Shown piece after piece: positions 25,731-34,756 of a DNA stretch of 64,000 nucleotides; the stretch's first letter is position 1, and each line of letters starts with the position of its first letter. The notes below the pieces were generated by a model that was not told where the DNA came from, did no database searches, and saw only the letters and a program-made list of their open reading frames with translations. Made by a program: the position numbers and the translations under genes. Source of the stretch: Haladaptatus salinisoli (GTDB lineage: Archaea; Halobacteriota; Halobacteria; Halobacteriales; Haladaptataceae); assembly GCF_020614375.1 (NCBI RefSeq), contig NZ_CP085327.1:992001-1056000 (forward strand), read 5' to 3'.

Positions 25731-26500
25731 GCGGCGAGGACGCGGTCGAGGGTTCGGACGACTCCCGGTCGGACTTCTCGGTGGAAGACCGGCCGGAGTC
25801 GGCCGCGGAAGCCGAGTCGGACGTTCCGTCGTCCGGGATGCCCGGCCCCGCGCCGGAGGAGCGACCCCATCCCGACGGTCGCCGCAACGAGCAGGGCATC
25901 CGGGTCGACCCCGAGGCGGAGGCCGAACCGCGGTACCGCACCGCGGTCGTCTCGGCGCTCGTCGAGCACGAACCGGGCGTCCTCTCGCGCGTCTCCGGGC
26001 TGTTCTCCCGGCGGCGGTTCAACATCGAGAGCCTGACGGTCGGCCCGACGACGGTCGAGGGCCACGCCCGCATCACGCTCGTGGTCGAGGAGACCGACCC
26101 CGGAATCGACCAGGTGAAAAAACAGCTGGCGAAGTTGAAGCCCGTCATCCAGGTGGGCGAACTGGACGACGACGCCGTGCGGGCCGAGTTGGTGCTCCTG
26201 AAGGTGCGCGGCGACGAGCCGGACAAGGTTCACGCCATCACGCAGATGTACGAGGGACGGACGCTGGACGCCGGGCCGCGAACCATCACGGTGGAGATCA
26301 CCGGCGACCAGCAGAAGATAGACGACGCGGTCGACGCCTTCCGACAGTTCGGCATCATCGAAATCGCCCGAACCGGCCAGACCGCGCTCGCACGCGGCGA
26401 CACGCCGACCACGCCCGGCGAGGAGCCGGGACACTCCACCGAACCGGCGGAGCGAGACGGCGAGGAACAGCGCGAGAAGACCGACGCGAAAGGTGACTGA
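25727..26500 (+). CDS. ilvN: Acetolactate synthase, small regulatory subunit
   Basis: A 257-residue regulatory partner of IlvB. An acidic, disordered extension of about 70 residues precedes the ACT domain ([40 protein letters not shown]), the site where valine binds in characterised enzymes. The second domain contains [26 protein letters not shown] and [31 protein letters not shown] 35-residue acidic tail ends the protein. The ATG overlaps the ilvB stop. The extensions make it longer than the bacterial form (about 160-170), a usual haloarchaeal feature. Feedback inhibition by valine is inferred from the family. Confidence 0.95.
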   Translation: MSGEDAVEGSDDSRSDFSVEDRPESAAEAESDVPSSGMPGPAPEERPHPDGRRNEQGIRVDPEAEAEPRYRTAVVSALVEHEPGVLSRVSGLFSRRRFNIESLTVGPTTVEGHARITLVVEETDPGIDQVKKQLAKLKPVIQVGELDDDAVRAELVLLKVRGDEPDKVHAITQMYEGRTLDAGPRTITVEITGDQQKIDDAVDAFRQFGIIEIARTGQTALARGDTPTTPGEEPGHSTEPAERDGEEQREKTDAKGD

Positions 26501-26504
26501 AACC

Positions 26505-27551
26505 ATGACAGACGAACCAGACACGACGATATACTACGACGACGACGCGGACGAGGAACGACTCGCGAACACGACGGTCGCCGTACTGGGGTACGGCAGC
26601 CAGGGCCACGCCCACGCCCAGAACCTCGCGGACAGCGGGGTGGACGTGGTCGTCGGCCTCCGCGAGGATTCGTCCTCGCGCGACGCGGCCGAGGCCGACG
26701 GCCTGCGCGTGGCGACGCCGAAGGAGGCGGCGAGCGAGGCGAGCATCGTCTCGGTGCTCGTGCCGGACACCGTCCAGCCCGCGGTGTACGACGACGTCGA
26801 ACCCGAACTCGAACCGGGCGACACCCTCCAGTTCGCCCACGGCTTCAACATCCACTACGGGCAGATAGAGCCGCCGGAGGACGTGGACGTGACGATGGTC
26901 GCGCCCAAGTCGCCCGGCCACCTCGTCCGCCGGAACTACGAGGCCGACGAAGGAACGCCGGGGCTGCTCGCCGTCTACCGGGACGCCAGCGGCGAGGCGA
27001 AAGCCGAGGCGCTGGCCTACGCGAAAGCCATCGGCTGCACCCGGGCGGGCGTGGTGGAGACCACCTTCCGCGAGGAGACCGAGACCGACCTGTTCGGCGA
27101 GCAGGCCGTGCTCTGCGGCGGCATCACCGAACTCATCAAGGCGGGCTACGAGACGCTCGTGGACGCGGGCTACTCCCCGGAGATGGCTTACTTCGAGTGT
27201 CTGAACGAGATGAAGCTCATCGTCGACCTGATGTACGAGGGCGGCCTCGGCGAGATGTGGGACTCGGTCTCCGACACCGCCGAGTACGGCGGTCTCACCC
27301 GCGGCGAGGTCGTCGTGGACGACCACGCCCGCGAGAACATGGAGCGGGTGCTCGAAGCGGTGCAGAACGGCGACTTCGCCCGCGAGTGGATTCTGGAGAA
27401 TCAGGCCGGACGCCCGGGCTACCGCCAGCGCCGTCAGGCCGAGAAGAGCCACGACATCGAGGAAGTGGGCGAGAAGCTCCGAGACCTGTTCGCGTGGGCC
27501 GAGGCGTCCGAGTCGTCGGAGGAGAAAGCGGAGGTGCCCGCCGATGACTGA
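26505..27551 (+). CDS. ilvC: Ketol-acid reductoisomerase
   Basis: A 348-residue NADPH-dependent, Mg-dependent enzyme that rearranges and reduces acetolactate to dihydroxyisovalerate. The Rossmann motif is [19 protein letters not shown], close to the N-terminus. Catalytic and metal ligands appear in [17 protein letters not shown] and [23 protein letters not shown] 26505 is chosen over the in-frame GTG at 26493; it lies just after the ilvN stop. The end overlaps the next frame by 8 bases. Class I length. Confidence 0.96.
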   Translation: MTDEPDTTIYYDDDADEERLANTTVAVLGYGSQGHAHAQNLADSGVDVVVGLREDSSSRDAAEADGLRVATPKEAASEASIVSVLVPDTVQPAVYDDVEPELEPGDTLQFAHGFNIHYGQIEPPEDVDVTMVAPKSPGHLVRRNYEADEGTPGLLAVYRDASGEAKAEALAYAKAIGCTRAGVVETTFREETETDLFGEQAVLCGGITELIKAGYETLVDAGYSPEMAYFECLNEMKLIVDLMYEGGLGEMWDSVSDTAEYGGLTRGEVVVDDHARENMERVLEAVQNGDFAREWILENQAGRPGYRQRRQAEKSHDIEEVGEKLRDLFAWAEASESSEEKAEVPADD

Positions 27552-27846
27552 GCAATCGGACGGCGGACGGTCGATGCGGGACATCAGCCACACCCACCCC
27601 TACGCCGACGAGGGCGCGATGACGCGCGTGTTCGACCGCGGCCCGGTCGCCGCGGACGGCGGAAAGGTAGCCGAGTCCGGCGACCGACGGGAGACGGCGG
27701 ACGACGACGCGGACGTCGAGGAAGACGGCGAAACCATGGCCGACGTGGAACACACCCCGCCGGAGGGCGCGGGCGACGCGGACGGCGTGTTCGAACGCGG
27801 CTACGAAAAGCGGGCGGAGACGGAGGAACGGGTAGAGCAGCGATGA
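27544..27846 (+). CDS. Small acidic hypothetical protein inside the BCAA operon
   Basis: A 100-residue protein with no membrane segment. Residues 11-37 have a defined pattern ([20 protein letters not shown]), followed by an Asp/Glu-rich stretch ([12 protein letters not shown]) and an end rich in Glu/Arg. It overlaps ilvC by 8 bases and its stop overlaps the ATG of leuC, so it is kept in frame with both neighbours and translated with them. I do not recognise a family. Its fixed place between ilvC and leuC suggests a pathway-related role (inference), for instance an assembly or regulatory factor. Confidence 0.7.
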   Translation: MTEQSDGGRSMRDISHTHPYADEGAMTRVFDRGPVAADGGKVAESGDRRETADDDADVEEDGETMADVEHTPPEGAGDADGVFERGYEKRAETEERVEQR

Positions 27847-29264
27847 GCGAGGGAACGCTGTACGACAAGGTGTGGGAGAACCACAAGGTCGCCGACCTGC
27901 CGACCGGACAGACCCAGTTGTTCGTCGGTCTGCACCTCGTCCACGAGGTGACGAGCCCGCAGGCGTTCGGCATGCTCCGGGAGCGCGACATGGAGGTCGC
28001 CTACCCCGACCGCACCCACGCGACGGTCGACCACATCGTCCCGACCGCCGACCAGTCGCGGCCCTACGACGACGACTCGGCGGAGAAGATGATGGCCGAA
28101 CTGGAGACGAACGTCCGCGAGTCGGGCATCGAGTTCTCGAAACCCGAGACGGGCGACCAGGGCATCGTCCACGTCATCGGCCCGGAGCAGGGTCTCACGC
28201 AACCCGGAACGACCGTCGTCTGCGGCGACAGCCACACCGCCACGCACGGCGCGTTCGGCGCGCTGGCGTTCGGCATCGGCACGAGCCAGATCCGGGACGT
28301 GCTGGCGACCGGCACCGTGGCGATGGAGAAACAGGACGTGCGCCAGATTCGCGTGACGGGCGATCTTGGGGAGGGCGTGACCGCGAAGGACGTCGTCCTC
28401 GAAATCATCCGCCGACTGGGAACCGACGGCGGCGTCGGCTACGTCTACGAGTACGCGGGCGAGGCCGTCGAAAATCTCGACATGGAGGGGCGGATGAGCA
28501 TCTGCAACATGTCCATCGAGGGCGGCGCTCGCGCGGGCTACGTCAACCCCGACGAGACGACCTTCGAGTACCTGCGCGACACCGACGCCTTCCGCGACGA
28601 CCCCGAGGAGTTCGAACGCCTGAAACCCTACTGGGAGTCCGTGCGGTCGGACGAGGACGCCGCCTACGACGACGTGGTGGAGATAGACGGCTCGGCGCTC
28701 GAACCGATGGTGACGTGGGGCACGACGCCCGGGCAGGGCGTCGGCGTCACGGAGCCGATTCCGGAGCCGGACGACCTGCCCGAGGAGAAGCGGGAGACGG
28801 CCCGCCGAGCGCAGGAGCACATGCGCGTCGAACCCGGCGAGACGATGGAGGGGTACGACGTCGACGTGGCGTTCCTCGGCTCCTGCACGAACGCTCGCCT
28901 CCCCGACCTCCGTAAAGCCGCGAACGTCGTCCGGGGGCGCGACGTCCACGACGACGTGCGGGCGATGGTCGTCCCCGGGAGCCAGCGCGTGAAAGCCGCC
29001 GCGGAGCGGGAGGGGCTGGACGAGGTCTTCCGCGAGGCGGGCTTCGACTGGCGCGACGCGGGCTGTTCGATGTGCCTCGGCATGAACGCCGACCAGTTGG
29101 CGGGCGACGAAGCCTGCGCGTCCTCCTCGAACCGCAACTTCGTCGGGCGACAGGGCAGTCCGGAGGGCCGAACCGTCCTGATGAGTCCCGAGATGGTCGC
29201 CGCCGCCGCGGTTCGCGGCGAGGTGACCGACGTGCGCGAACTGTCGGAGGTGGCGACGGCATGA
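27843..29264 (+). CDS. leuC: 3-isopropylmalate dehydratase, large subunit
   Basis: A 473-residue aconitase-family protein that binds a [4Fe-4S] cluster and, with LeuD, isomerises 2-isopropylmalate to 3-isopropylmalate. Visible motifs: [22 protein letters not shown] near residue 125 (first cluster cysteine), [16 protein letters not shown] around residue 345 and [12 protein letters not shown] about 60 residues later (remaining two cysteines). Starts with ATG at 27843, overlapping the preceding stop; it overlaps leuD by ATGA. Full family length. Confidence 0.96.
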   Translation: MSEGTLYDKVWENHKVADLPTGQTQLFVGLHLVHEVTSPQAFGMLRERDMEVAYPDRTHATVDHIVPTADQSRPYDDDSAEKMMAELETNVRESGIEFSKPETGDQGIVHVIGPEQGLTQPGTTVVCGDSHTATHGAFGALAFGIGTSQIRDVLATGTVAMEKQDVRQIRVTGDLGEGVTAKDVVLEIIRRLGTDGGVGYVYEYAGEAVENLDMEGRMSICNMSIEGGARAGYVNPDETTFEYLRDTDAFRDDPEEFERLKPYWESVRSDEDAAYDDVVEIDGSALEPMVTWGTTPGQGVGVTEPIPEPDDLPEEKRETARRAQEHMRVEPGETMEGYDVDVAFLGSCTNARLPDLRKAANVVRGRDVHDDVRAMVVPGSQRVKAAAEREGLDEVFREAGFDWRDAGCSMCLGMNADQLAGDEACASSSNRNFVGRQGSPEGRTVLMSPEMVAAAAVRGEVTDVRELSEVATA

Positions 29265-29872
29265 GCGAAGACGGCGTGAAGCGGGTCGAACGCGCGTCCG
29301 GAACCGGCATCGCGGTTCGGGGCAACGACATCGACACCGACCAGATAATCCCGGCCCGGTTCATGAAGGTCGTCACCTTCGACGGACTGGGCCAGTTCGC
29401 GTTCTTCGACCAGCGATTCGACGAGGACGACGAGCAGAAAGAACACCCCTTCAACGACGACGACCACCGGGGGGCGTCCGTGCTGGTCGTCAACGCCAAC
29501 TTCGGCTGCGGCTCCTCGCGCGAACACGCGCCGCAGGCGCTCGCGCGCTGGGGCATCGACGCCGTCGTCGGCGAGAGCTTCGCCGAGATATTCGCGGGCA
29601 ACTGCCTCGCGCTCGGGATTCCGACCGTCACCGCGGAGAGCGAGGAAATCGCCGACCTCCAGAACCACGTCGAATCGAACCCGGACGACGAAATCGAGGT
29701 GGACGTGGCGGACGAGGCGGTGCGCTACGGCGACCGCGAGATCGAGGCGAACGTGGACGACGCCCAGCGGAAGGCGCTGGTGGAGGGCATCTGGGACACG
29801 ACCGCCCTCATGAAATCGAACGAACGGGCCATCGAGGAGACGGCCCGGAGCCTCCCCTACGTCGACACATGA
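29261..29872 (+). CDS. leuD: 3-isopropylmalate dehydratase, small subunit
   Basis: A 203-residue swivel-domain partner of LeuC. It has [15 protein letters not shown] near the N-terminus and [19 protein letters not shown], the conserved small-subunit segments. The ATG at 29261 overlaps the leuC stop, ruling out the longer open frame. It is followed by leuB with a 4-base overlap (ATGA). Confidence 0.96.
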   Translation: MSEDGVKRVERASGTGIAVRGNDIDTDQIIPARFMKVVTFDGLGQFAFFDQRFDEDDEQKEHPFNDDDHRGASVLVVNANFGCGSSREHAPQALARWGIDAVVGESFAEIFAGNCLALGIPTVTAESEEIADLQNHVESNPDDEIEVDVADEAVRYGDREIEANVDDAQRKALVEGIWDTTALMKSNERAIEETARSLPYVDT

Positions 29873-30849
29873 CCGAGCGAATCGCGGTCGTCCCCGGCGA
29901 CGGAATCGGACGAGAGGTGGTCCCCGCCGCCCGCCGCGTCCTCGAGGCCGCGGGGCCGGAGTTCGAGTTCGTCACGGCCGACGCCGGCGACGCGGTGAAA
30001 GCCGAGACCGGCGACGCGCTCCCGGACGAGACGCGCGACGTCGTCGCCGGCGCGGACGCCGCCCTGTTCGGCGCGGCGGGCGAGACGGCGGCGGAGGTCA
30101 TCCTCCCGCTCCGCCGGGCGGTTGACTCGTTCGTCAACGTCCGGCCCGCGCGAGCCTACCCCGGCACCGACGCGCTCCGGCCGGAGACCGACCTCGTCTT
30201 CCTCCGCGAGAACACGGAGGGCGTCTACGCGGGCCACGAGTCGCGGCTCAGCGACGACGTTTCGACCTTGACCCGCGTCGTCACCGAATCCGCCACCGAG
30301 CGACTCGCCGAGTTCGCCTGCGAGTACGTCGCCGAGCGCGACGAAGACGGGTTCACCGTCGCCCACAAGGCGAACGTGATGCGCGAGACGGACGGGCTGT
30401 TCCGCGACACGGTGGCCCGCGTGGCCGACGAGCGCGGCGTGACCCACGACGAGGCCCTGATGGACGCGCTGGCGACCCACCTCTGCCTGCACCCAGAAGA
30501 GTACGACGTGGTCGTCTGCCCGAACCTCGCCGGCGACGTGCTCTCCGACCTCGCCGCCGGCCTCGTCGGCGGTCTGGGACTCCTCCCCTCCGCGAACGTC
30601 GGCCCGGAGCGCGCCCTGTTCGAACCCGTCCACGGCACCGCCCCGGACATCGCGGGCGAGGGGGTGGCGAACCCCTGTGCGACCCTGTTCTCCGCCGCGA
30701 TGCTGCTGGAGTACCTCGGCTACGACGACGAGGGGCGGGCGGTTCGCGGGGCGACGGAAGGGGTGCTGGAGGACGGCCCGCGGACGCCCGACCTCGGCGG
30801 CGACGCGGGAACCGAAGAGGTCACCGAGGCCGTTCTCGGGCGGTTGTAA
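29869..30849 (+). CDS. leuB: 3-isopropylmalate dehydrogenase
   Basis: A 326-residue NAD-dependent decarboxylating dehydrogenase of the isocitrate/isopropylmalate family, giving 2-oxoisocaproate. [21 protein letters not shown] opens the protein; [13 protein letters not shown] and [15 protein letters not shown] are the substrate-binding segments; [31 protein letters not shown] closes it. It is the last gene of the operon. No strong terminator follows, only a short T-rich patch at about 30872. Confidence 0.95.
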   Translation: MTERIAVVPGDGIGREVVPAARRVLEAAGPEFEFVTADAGDAVKAETGDALPDETRDVVAGADAALFGAAGETAAEVILPLRRAVDSFVNVRPARAYPGTDALRPETDLVFLRENTEGVYAGHESRLSDDVSTLTRVVTESATERLAEFACEYVAERDEDGFTVAHKANVMRETDGLFRDTVARVADERGVTHDEALMDALATHLCLHPEEYDVVVCPNLAGDVLSDLAAGLVGGLGLLPSANVGPERALFEPVHGTAPDIAGEGVANPCATLFSAAMLLEYLGYDDEGRAVRGATEGVLEDGPRTPDLGGDAGTEEVTEAVLGRL

Positions 30850-30881
30850 TTCGGGCGACCGGAGCGGATCACTTTTCTCGA

Positions 30882-31076
30882 TTACGGAGCAAACGCGCCG
30901 GAGAGGGCCGTGAACGCGCCGAGCGCGGCCAAAAAGAGGAAGCAGAACTGCGCGAGAACCACCCGCCGGTTCGCCGGTTCGACCTCGTCCACCGGCGTCG
31001 TGCTGCCGATGGCGTCCAGTTGTTCGCCGAACCGCGAGAGGTGGTACGCGTCCCGACCGGACGCGAACTCGCTCAC
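30882..31076 (-). CDS. Small single-span membrane protein
   Basis: A 64-residue protein from a GTG start at 31076 that overlaps the stop of the upstream metalloprotease gene (GTGA). The first 40 residues are polar (GRDAYHLSRFGEQLDAIG); one strong membrane segment, VVLAQFCFLFLAALGAFTALSG, fills the C-terminus. The overlap and shared strand imply co-expression with the protease. No family recognised; it could anchor or regulate the neighbour (inference). Confidence 0.55.
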   Translation of the reverse strand: MSEFASGRDAYHLSRFGEQLDAIGSTTPVDEVEPANRRVVLAQFCFLFLAALGAFTALSGAFAP

Positions 31077-31525
31077 GCTACCTCGAACCACTCGCCCCGA
31101 CGGGCGTCGGTGTATCCGCGCAGATCGTCGGCCCGCCAGAACATCGCGAAATCCTGCGGACTCGGAATCGCGGTCGCGAACCACCCGACGGTCGCCAGTT
31201 GCAGCGACGCGCTCCCGAGCGTCGTCGGGTCGGGAACCGCGCCGAGCGCCACGAGCGAGAACGGGGTCAGCATGAGAACCGGACTCAACGCCGCCAGTCG
31301 AATCCCCCGTACCGACGTCTTCTCGGGAATCTCCGAGAGCGTCACGCGAGCCACCGCGCCGCCGAGCGGATCGACGCCGGTCGTGCGATTCGGAAGGTAC
31401 TCCATCCGACACGAAACGCCTATCGCCCGGAGAAATCCGGCGTGTAACGTCTCGTGAACGCAGACGCCGACCGCGATACTGCCGAGCAAGCAACCGAGCG
31501 CCGCCGCACCCGTTATCGCGTTCAT
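31073..31525 (-). CDS. Membrane protein with an HExxH zinc-metalloprotease-like motif
   Basis: A 150-residue membrane protein with about four segments. The second half of the first hydrophobic region carries VHETLHAGF, an HExxH motif typical of DUF3267/M50-like membrane proteins. The end WFATAIPSPQDFAMFWRADDLRGY contains a conserved-looking Pro-Ser-Pro-x-Asp, reminiscent of the third zinc ligand in that class. It is shorter than most M50 proteases. ATG at 31525 chosen; the frame extends ten codons upstream. Protease activity is inferred from the motif only. Confidence 0.7.
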   Translation of the reverse strand: MNAITGAAALGCLLGSIAVGVCVHETLHAGFLRAIGVSCRMEYLPNRTTGVDPLGGAVARVTLSEIPEKTSVRGIRLAALSPVLMLTPFSLVALGAVPDPTTLGSASLQLATVGWFATAIPSPQDFAMFWRADDLRGYTDARRGEWFEVA

Positions 31526-31626
31526 CGATACGGACGACTCCCGGCGAGCGAACAAGGGAATTCGTCTTCAGTGAGACAGCTATGAAAAGATCGGAGGGGG
31601 TTCGCGGTACGCCGAACTCCTATCGG

Positions 31627-32406
31627 TCAGTCCATCAGTCCGTAGCCGCGTCGGAAGAGGTAGGTGTCGAGGAGCATGAACGCTAGCGTCAGCCCCGACA
31701 GCACCGCGAGCGAGACGTTGGGGTTCACCTCGGAGACGCCGAGGAATCCGTACCGGATGCCGTTCACCATGTAGACCATCGGATTGAGCAGGGTGAGATT
31801 GCGGAAGATTTCCGAATCCAGGCTGTCCAGCGTGTAGAAGACGCCGCCGAAGAAGACGAGCGGGCGGACGAGGAACTGGTTCATCATCGTCAGGTTGTCC
31901 CAGTCGTCGGCCCAGAGACCGCCGACCACGCCGACGCTCGAAAAGAGGAGCGTGATGACCAGCGCGAACGCTACGAGGTAGAACGGTCGGGCGACGCCGA
32001 CCGGCGTGAAGAACGCGCCGACGACGGCGATGAGGATGCCGACGAGCAGGCCGCGCGTCGCGCCAGCGACGATGTAGGCCACGACCATCCGCGAGTACGA
32101 CATCGGCGACGTGAGCGCCTCCTCGATGTAGCGGTTCCAGCGCCCGTGGAAGATGGAAAACGAGGAGTTCTCGAAGGCGTTCGAGATGGCCCCGAGGACG
32201 ACCAGACCGGGGAGGATGAAGACGATGTAATCGACGGTTACGCCGTCGAACTTCATCTTCCCCACGCGGCTACCAAGAACGACTCCGAACACCGAGAAGT
32301 ACAGCACGTTCGTCACGAGCGGCGGGACGAACGTGTTCCGCGGCCTGCGAAGAAATCGCAGTATCTCGCGGCGGGTGAGCGTGACGAAGCCGGTGAGATC
32401 GGTCAC
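31627..32406 (-). CDS. ABC-2 type transporter permease
   Basis: A 259-residue exporter permease with six membrane segments. It starts with RREILRFLRRPRNTFVPPLVTNVLYFSVFG, and later SSVGVVGGLWADDWDNLTMMNQFLVRPLVFFGGVFYTLDSL, the classic ABC-2 block. The GTG start at 32406 overlaps the stop of the ATPase gene as GTGA. Exports an unknown substrate (often drugs or lipids in this family). Confidence 0.9.
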   Translation of the reverse strand: MTDLTGFVTLTRREILRFLRRPRNTFVPPLVTNVLYFSVFGVVLGSRVGKMKFDGVTVDYIVFILPGLVVLGAISNAFENSSFSIFHGRWNRYIEEALTSPMSYSRMVVAYIVAGATRGLLVGILIAVVGAFFTPVGVARPFYLVAFALVITLLFSSVGVVGGLWADDWDNLTMMNQFLVRPLVFFGGVFYTLDSLDSEIFRNLTLLNPMVYMVNGIRYGFLGVSEVNPNVSLAVLSGLTLAFMLLDTYLFRRGYGLMD

Positions 32407-33371
32407 GTCCGCCCCCCGTTCGCGACCGCGGACACCCGTTCTTCACCGTCGTCCTCGCGCGTCATCGCCACGAACACCTCTTCGAGCGAGGTGCGCGAGA
32501 TGTCGAAGTTCACTATCTCGAAGCCCTTCCGGTCGAGTTCGCGCACGAGTTCCGGCGCGAGGAGGCCGCCCTCCCGCGCCGTGATTACGAGGTCGTCGCC
32601 CGACAGTTCCACGTCCTCGATTCGGTCGCGGCCGGTCGAGAGGTGCGGGGCGGACTCGGGCGGATTCCGCAGCGTGACCGTGATGTTGTCCGGCCCGCGA
32701 CCCATCAACTCCTCCGGACTCGCCACCTCGACTATCTCCCCCGAATCGAGGATGGCGACCTCGTCGCAGAGGCGCTCCGCTTCCTCGATGTAGTGGGTCG
32801 TGAGCAGGATGGTCGTCCCGCCCTCGTTCAGGTCGGTGATGAGTTCCCAGAGGTCGTGGCGGAGTTGGACGTCCACGCCCGCGGTCGGTTCGTCGAGGAT
32901 GAGCAGGTCGGGGTCGGTGATGAGCGCCCGCGCCAGCATGAACCGGCGCTTCATCCCGCCGGAGAGCCAGTCGAAGCGCGTGTCGCGCTTGTCGTAGATG
33001 CCGACCTGCTTCAACACCTCGTCGGCCCGCTCTCTCGCCTCCTCCTTCGGAATGCCGTGGTAGCCCGCCTTGTGCTCCAGCACCTCCCGAACGGGGAAGA
33101 ATCGGTCGACGTTGAACTCCTGCGGCGCGAGACCGATGCGGTTTCTCGCCTCGCGGTAGTCGTCCTCCACGTCCGCGCCGAACACCTCCGCCGTCCCGCC
33201 GGACTTCCTCACGAGGCCGACGAGGATGTTGATGAACGTCGTCTTCCCCGCGCCGTTCGGACCGAGCAGTCCGAAAAACGACCCTCGCGGAACGTCGAGC
33301 GAGACGCCGTCGAGCGCTCGCACCTCCCCGTACTCCTTCTCCAGATTCCGAATCCGTATCGCAGAACTCAT
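32403..33371 (-). CDS. ABC transporter ATP-binding protein (ABC-2/DrrA type)
   Basis: A 322-residue ATPase. Walker A is GLLGPNGAGKTTFINILVG, the signature LSGGMKRRFMLARALI, Walker B DLLILDEPTAGVDVQLR, and the switch histidine is in ILLTTHYIEEAERLCDE. A C-terminal domain of about 90 residues resembles the DrrA-type regulatory extension. Encoded immediately upstream of the permease on the same strand. Confidence 0.92.
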   Translation of the reverse strand: MSSAIRIRNLEKEYGEVRALDGVSLDVPRGSFFGLLGPNGAGKTTFINILVGLVRKSGGTAEVFGADVEDDYREARNRIGLAPQEFNVDRFFPVREVLEHKAGYHGIPKEEARERADEVLKQVGIYDKRDTRFDWLSGGMKRRFMLARALITDPDLLILDEPTAGVDVQLRHDLWELITDLNEGGTTILLTTHYIEEAERLCDEVAILDSGEIVEVASPEELMGRGPDNITVTLRNPPESAPHLSTGRDRIEDVELSGDDLVITAREGGLLAPELVRELDRKGFEIVNFDISRTSLEEVFVAMTREDDGEERVSAVANGGRT

Positions 33372-33417
33372 TCGAAGTCCCGTAACGGACGGGAGCGGTT
33401 AAGCCTGCTGAACCCGG

Positions 33418-34734
33418 TTAAAGGGACCCCAATACGGCGACCGCGTCGTCCAGATACGATTCCGCGTGTTCCTCGCCGTGCGCGAACGAGAGGTGGTGTC
33501 GCTTGTAAGGGTTCGGCGTGAAGAAGTGCCCGCGCTCTCGCATTCCGGCCGCGAACTCGCGGAACTTCGCTTCGTCCAGTCCGAGCACGTCCTCGTAGCT
33601 CCGCGGCTGGCCGGTGACGCCGAACTGCACGCTGAAGATGCTCCGGTGGCCGACGACCCGCCCCTCGATACCGCGGTCGGAGAGCAGGTCCCCGAGTCCG
33701 GCGCGATACGCCTCGCCGAGGTCGGTAACGCGGTCTTGCACGTTCGCGTCCACGAGGGTGTCGACGGTCTCGCGCGCCGCGGCCAACCCCGGAAGGTTGC
33801 CCGAGTACGTCCCGCTGATGACGACGCCGGTTTCGTTGTCCCCGCCCGCCTGCGAGAGCAGGTCTTCCCGACCGCCCACCGCCGCGACCGGGTAGCCGTT
33901 GCCGAGCGCTTTCGCCACGCAGGTCAGGTCGGGCGTGACGCCGAACTCCCCCTGCGCGCCGCGGGTCGAGTGACGAAAGCCGGTGATGACCTCGTCGAAG
34001 ATGAGCGGCACGTCGGCGTCGCGGGTCGCCTCGCGCAGGGTTTCGAGGAACTCCTCCTCCGGGAGGAGACACCCGACCGAGTGCGGGATCGGTTCGAGGA
34101 TGACGCCCGCGAGGTCGTCGCCGTGTTCTCGAACCGTCTCGGCGACCGCTTCGGGATCGTTGAACGGGGCGACGAGGGTGTTCTCGACGGCCGCCGAGAG
34201 CATGCCGTCCGATTCCGGATACCGCTCGCCGAGGCGTTCCTCGGGCGGGTAGACGCTCACGTCGACGTAGTCGTGCCAGCCGTGATAGCAGCCCTCGAAT
34301 TTCAGTATCTTCTCGTTGCCGGTGTGCGCGCGAGCGAGGCGGATCGCGTGGTAGGTCGCTTCGCTCCCGCTGTTGCAGAAGTTGACCCGCTCGACGCTCG
34401 GCAGGAGGTCGACCAGTCGCTCGGCCACCTCGACTTCGAGCGGTGTCGTCCCCGCGCCGTACAGAACGCCGCCGTCGATGGCTCTTCGGACCGCCTCGTC
34501 GACGGCGTCGTGGGCGTGGCCGAGGATGATCGGCCCGAATCCGAGGTGGTAATCGGTGTACTCGTCGCCGTCGACGGTCGTGAGGGTCGCCCCGTCGGCG
34601 CTCTCGAAGGCGACGTCGCCGGTGTCGTAGGCCTGCGCCCGGAGACCGGTCTGCGCGCCGCCCGGAATCACGGCGCGGGCGCGTTCCACAATTTCGCGGC
34701 TCCGCATCGCGTCGCTGGTTGGTTCGGATGTCAT
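33418..34734 (-). CDS. Class III aminotransferase related to glutamate-1-semialdehyde aminomutase
   Basis: A 438-residue PLP enzyme. It opens with RAVIPGGAQTGLRAQAYDTGD, like HemL relatives, and has FCNSGSEATYHAIRLARAHTG (PLP phosphate binding), LIFDEVITGFRHSTRGAQGEFGV and the Schiff-base lysine in TCVAKALGNGYPVAAVGG. True HemL has a different lysine context, so I read it as a paralogue with unknown amino-donor specificity. ATG at 34734 is used; upstream residues are unlike the family. Downstream of, and on the same strand as, the symporter gene. Confidence 0.85.
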   Translation of the reverse strand: MTSEPTSDAMRSREIVERARAVIPGGAQTGLRAQAYDTGDVAFESADGATLTTVDGDEYTDYHLGFGPIILGHAHDAVDEAVRRAIDGGVLYGAGTTPLEVEVAERLVDLLPSVERVNFCNSGSEATYHAIRLARAHTGNEKILKFEGCYHGWHDYVDVSVYPPEERLGERYPESDGMLSAAVENTLVAPFNDPEAVAETVREHGDDLAGVILEPIPHSVGCLLPEEEFLETLREATRDADVPLIFDEVITGFRHSTRGAQGEFGVTPDLTCVAKALGNGYPVAAVGGREDLLSQAGGDNETGVVISGTYSGNLPGLAAARETVDTLVDANVQDRVTDLGEAYRAGLGDLLSDRGIEGRVVGHRSIFSVQFGVTGQPRSYEDVLGLDEAKFREFAAGMRERGHFFTPNPYKRHHLSFAHGEEHAESYLDDAVAVLGSL

Positions 34735-34756
34735 GAGTATCGAATCGGAAAGGGGG

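Noticed and set aside
24782-26500. A 572-codon frame ending in ilvN
   Set aside because: Only the last 257 codons are ilvN; the rest is an alternative frame of ilvB. The ilvN ATG at 25727 overlaps the ilvB stop.
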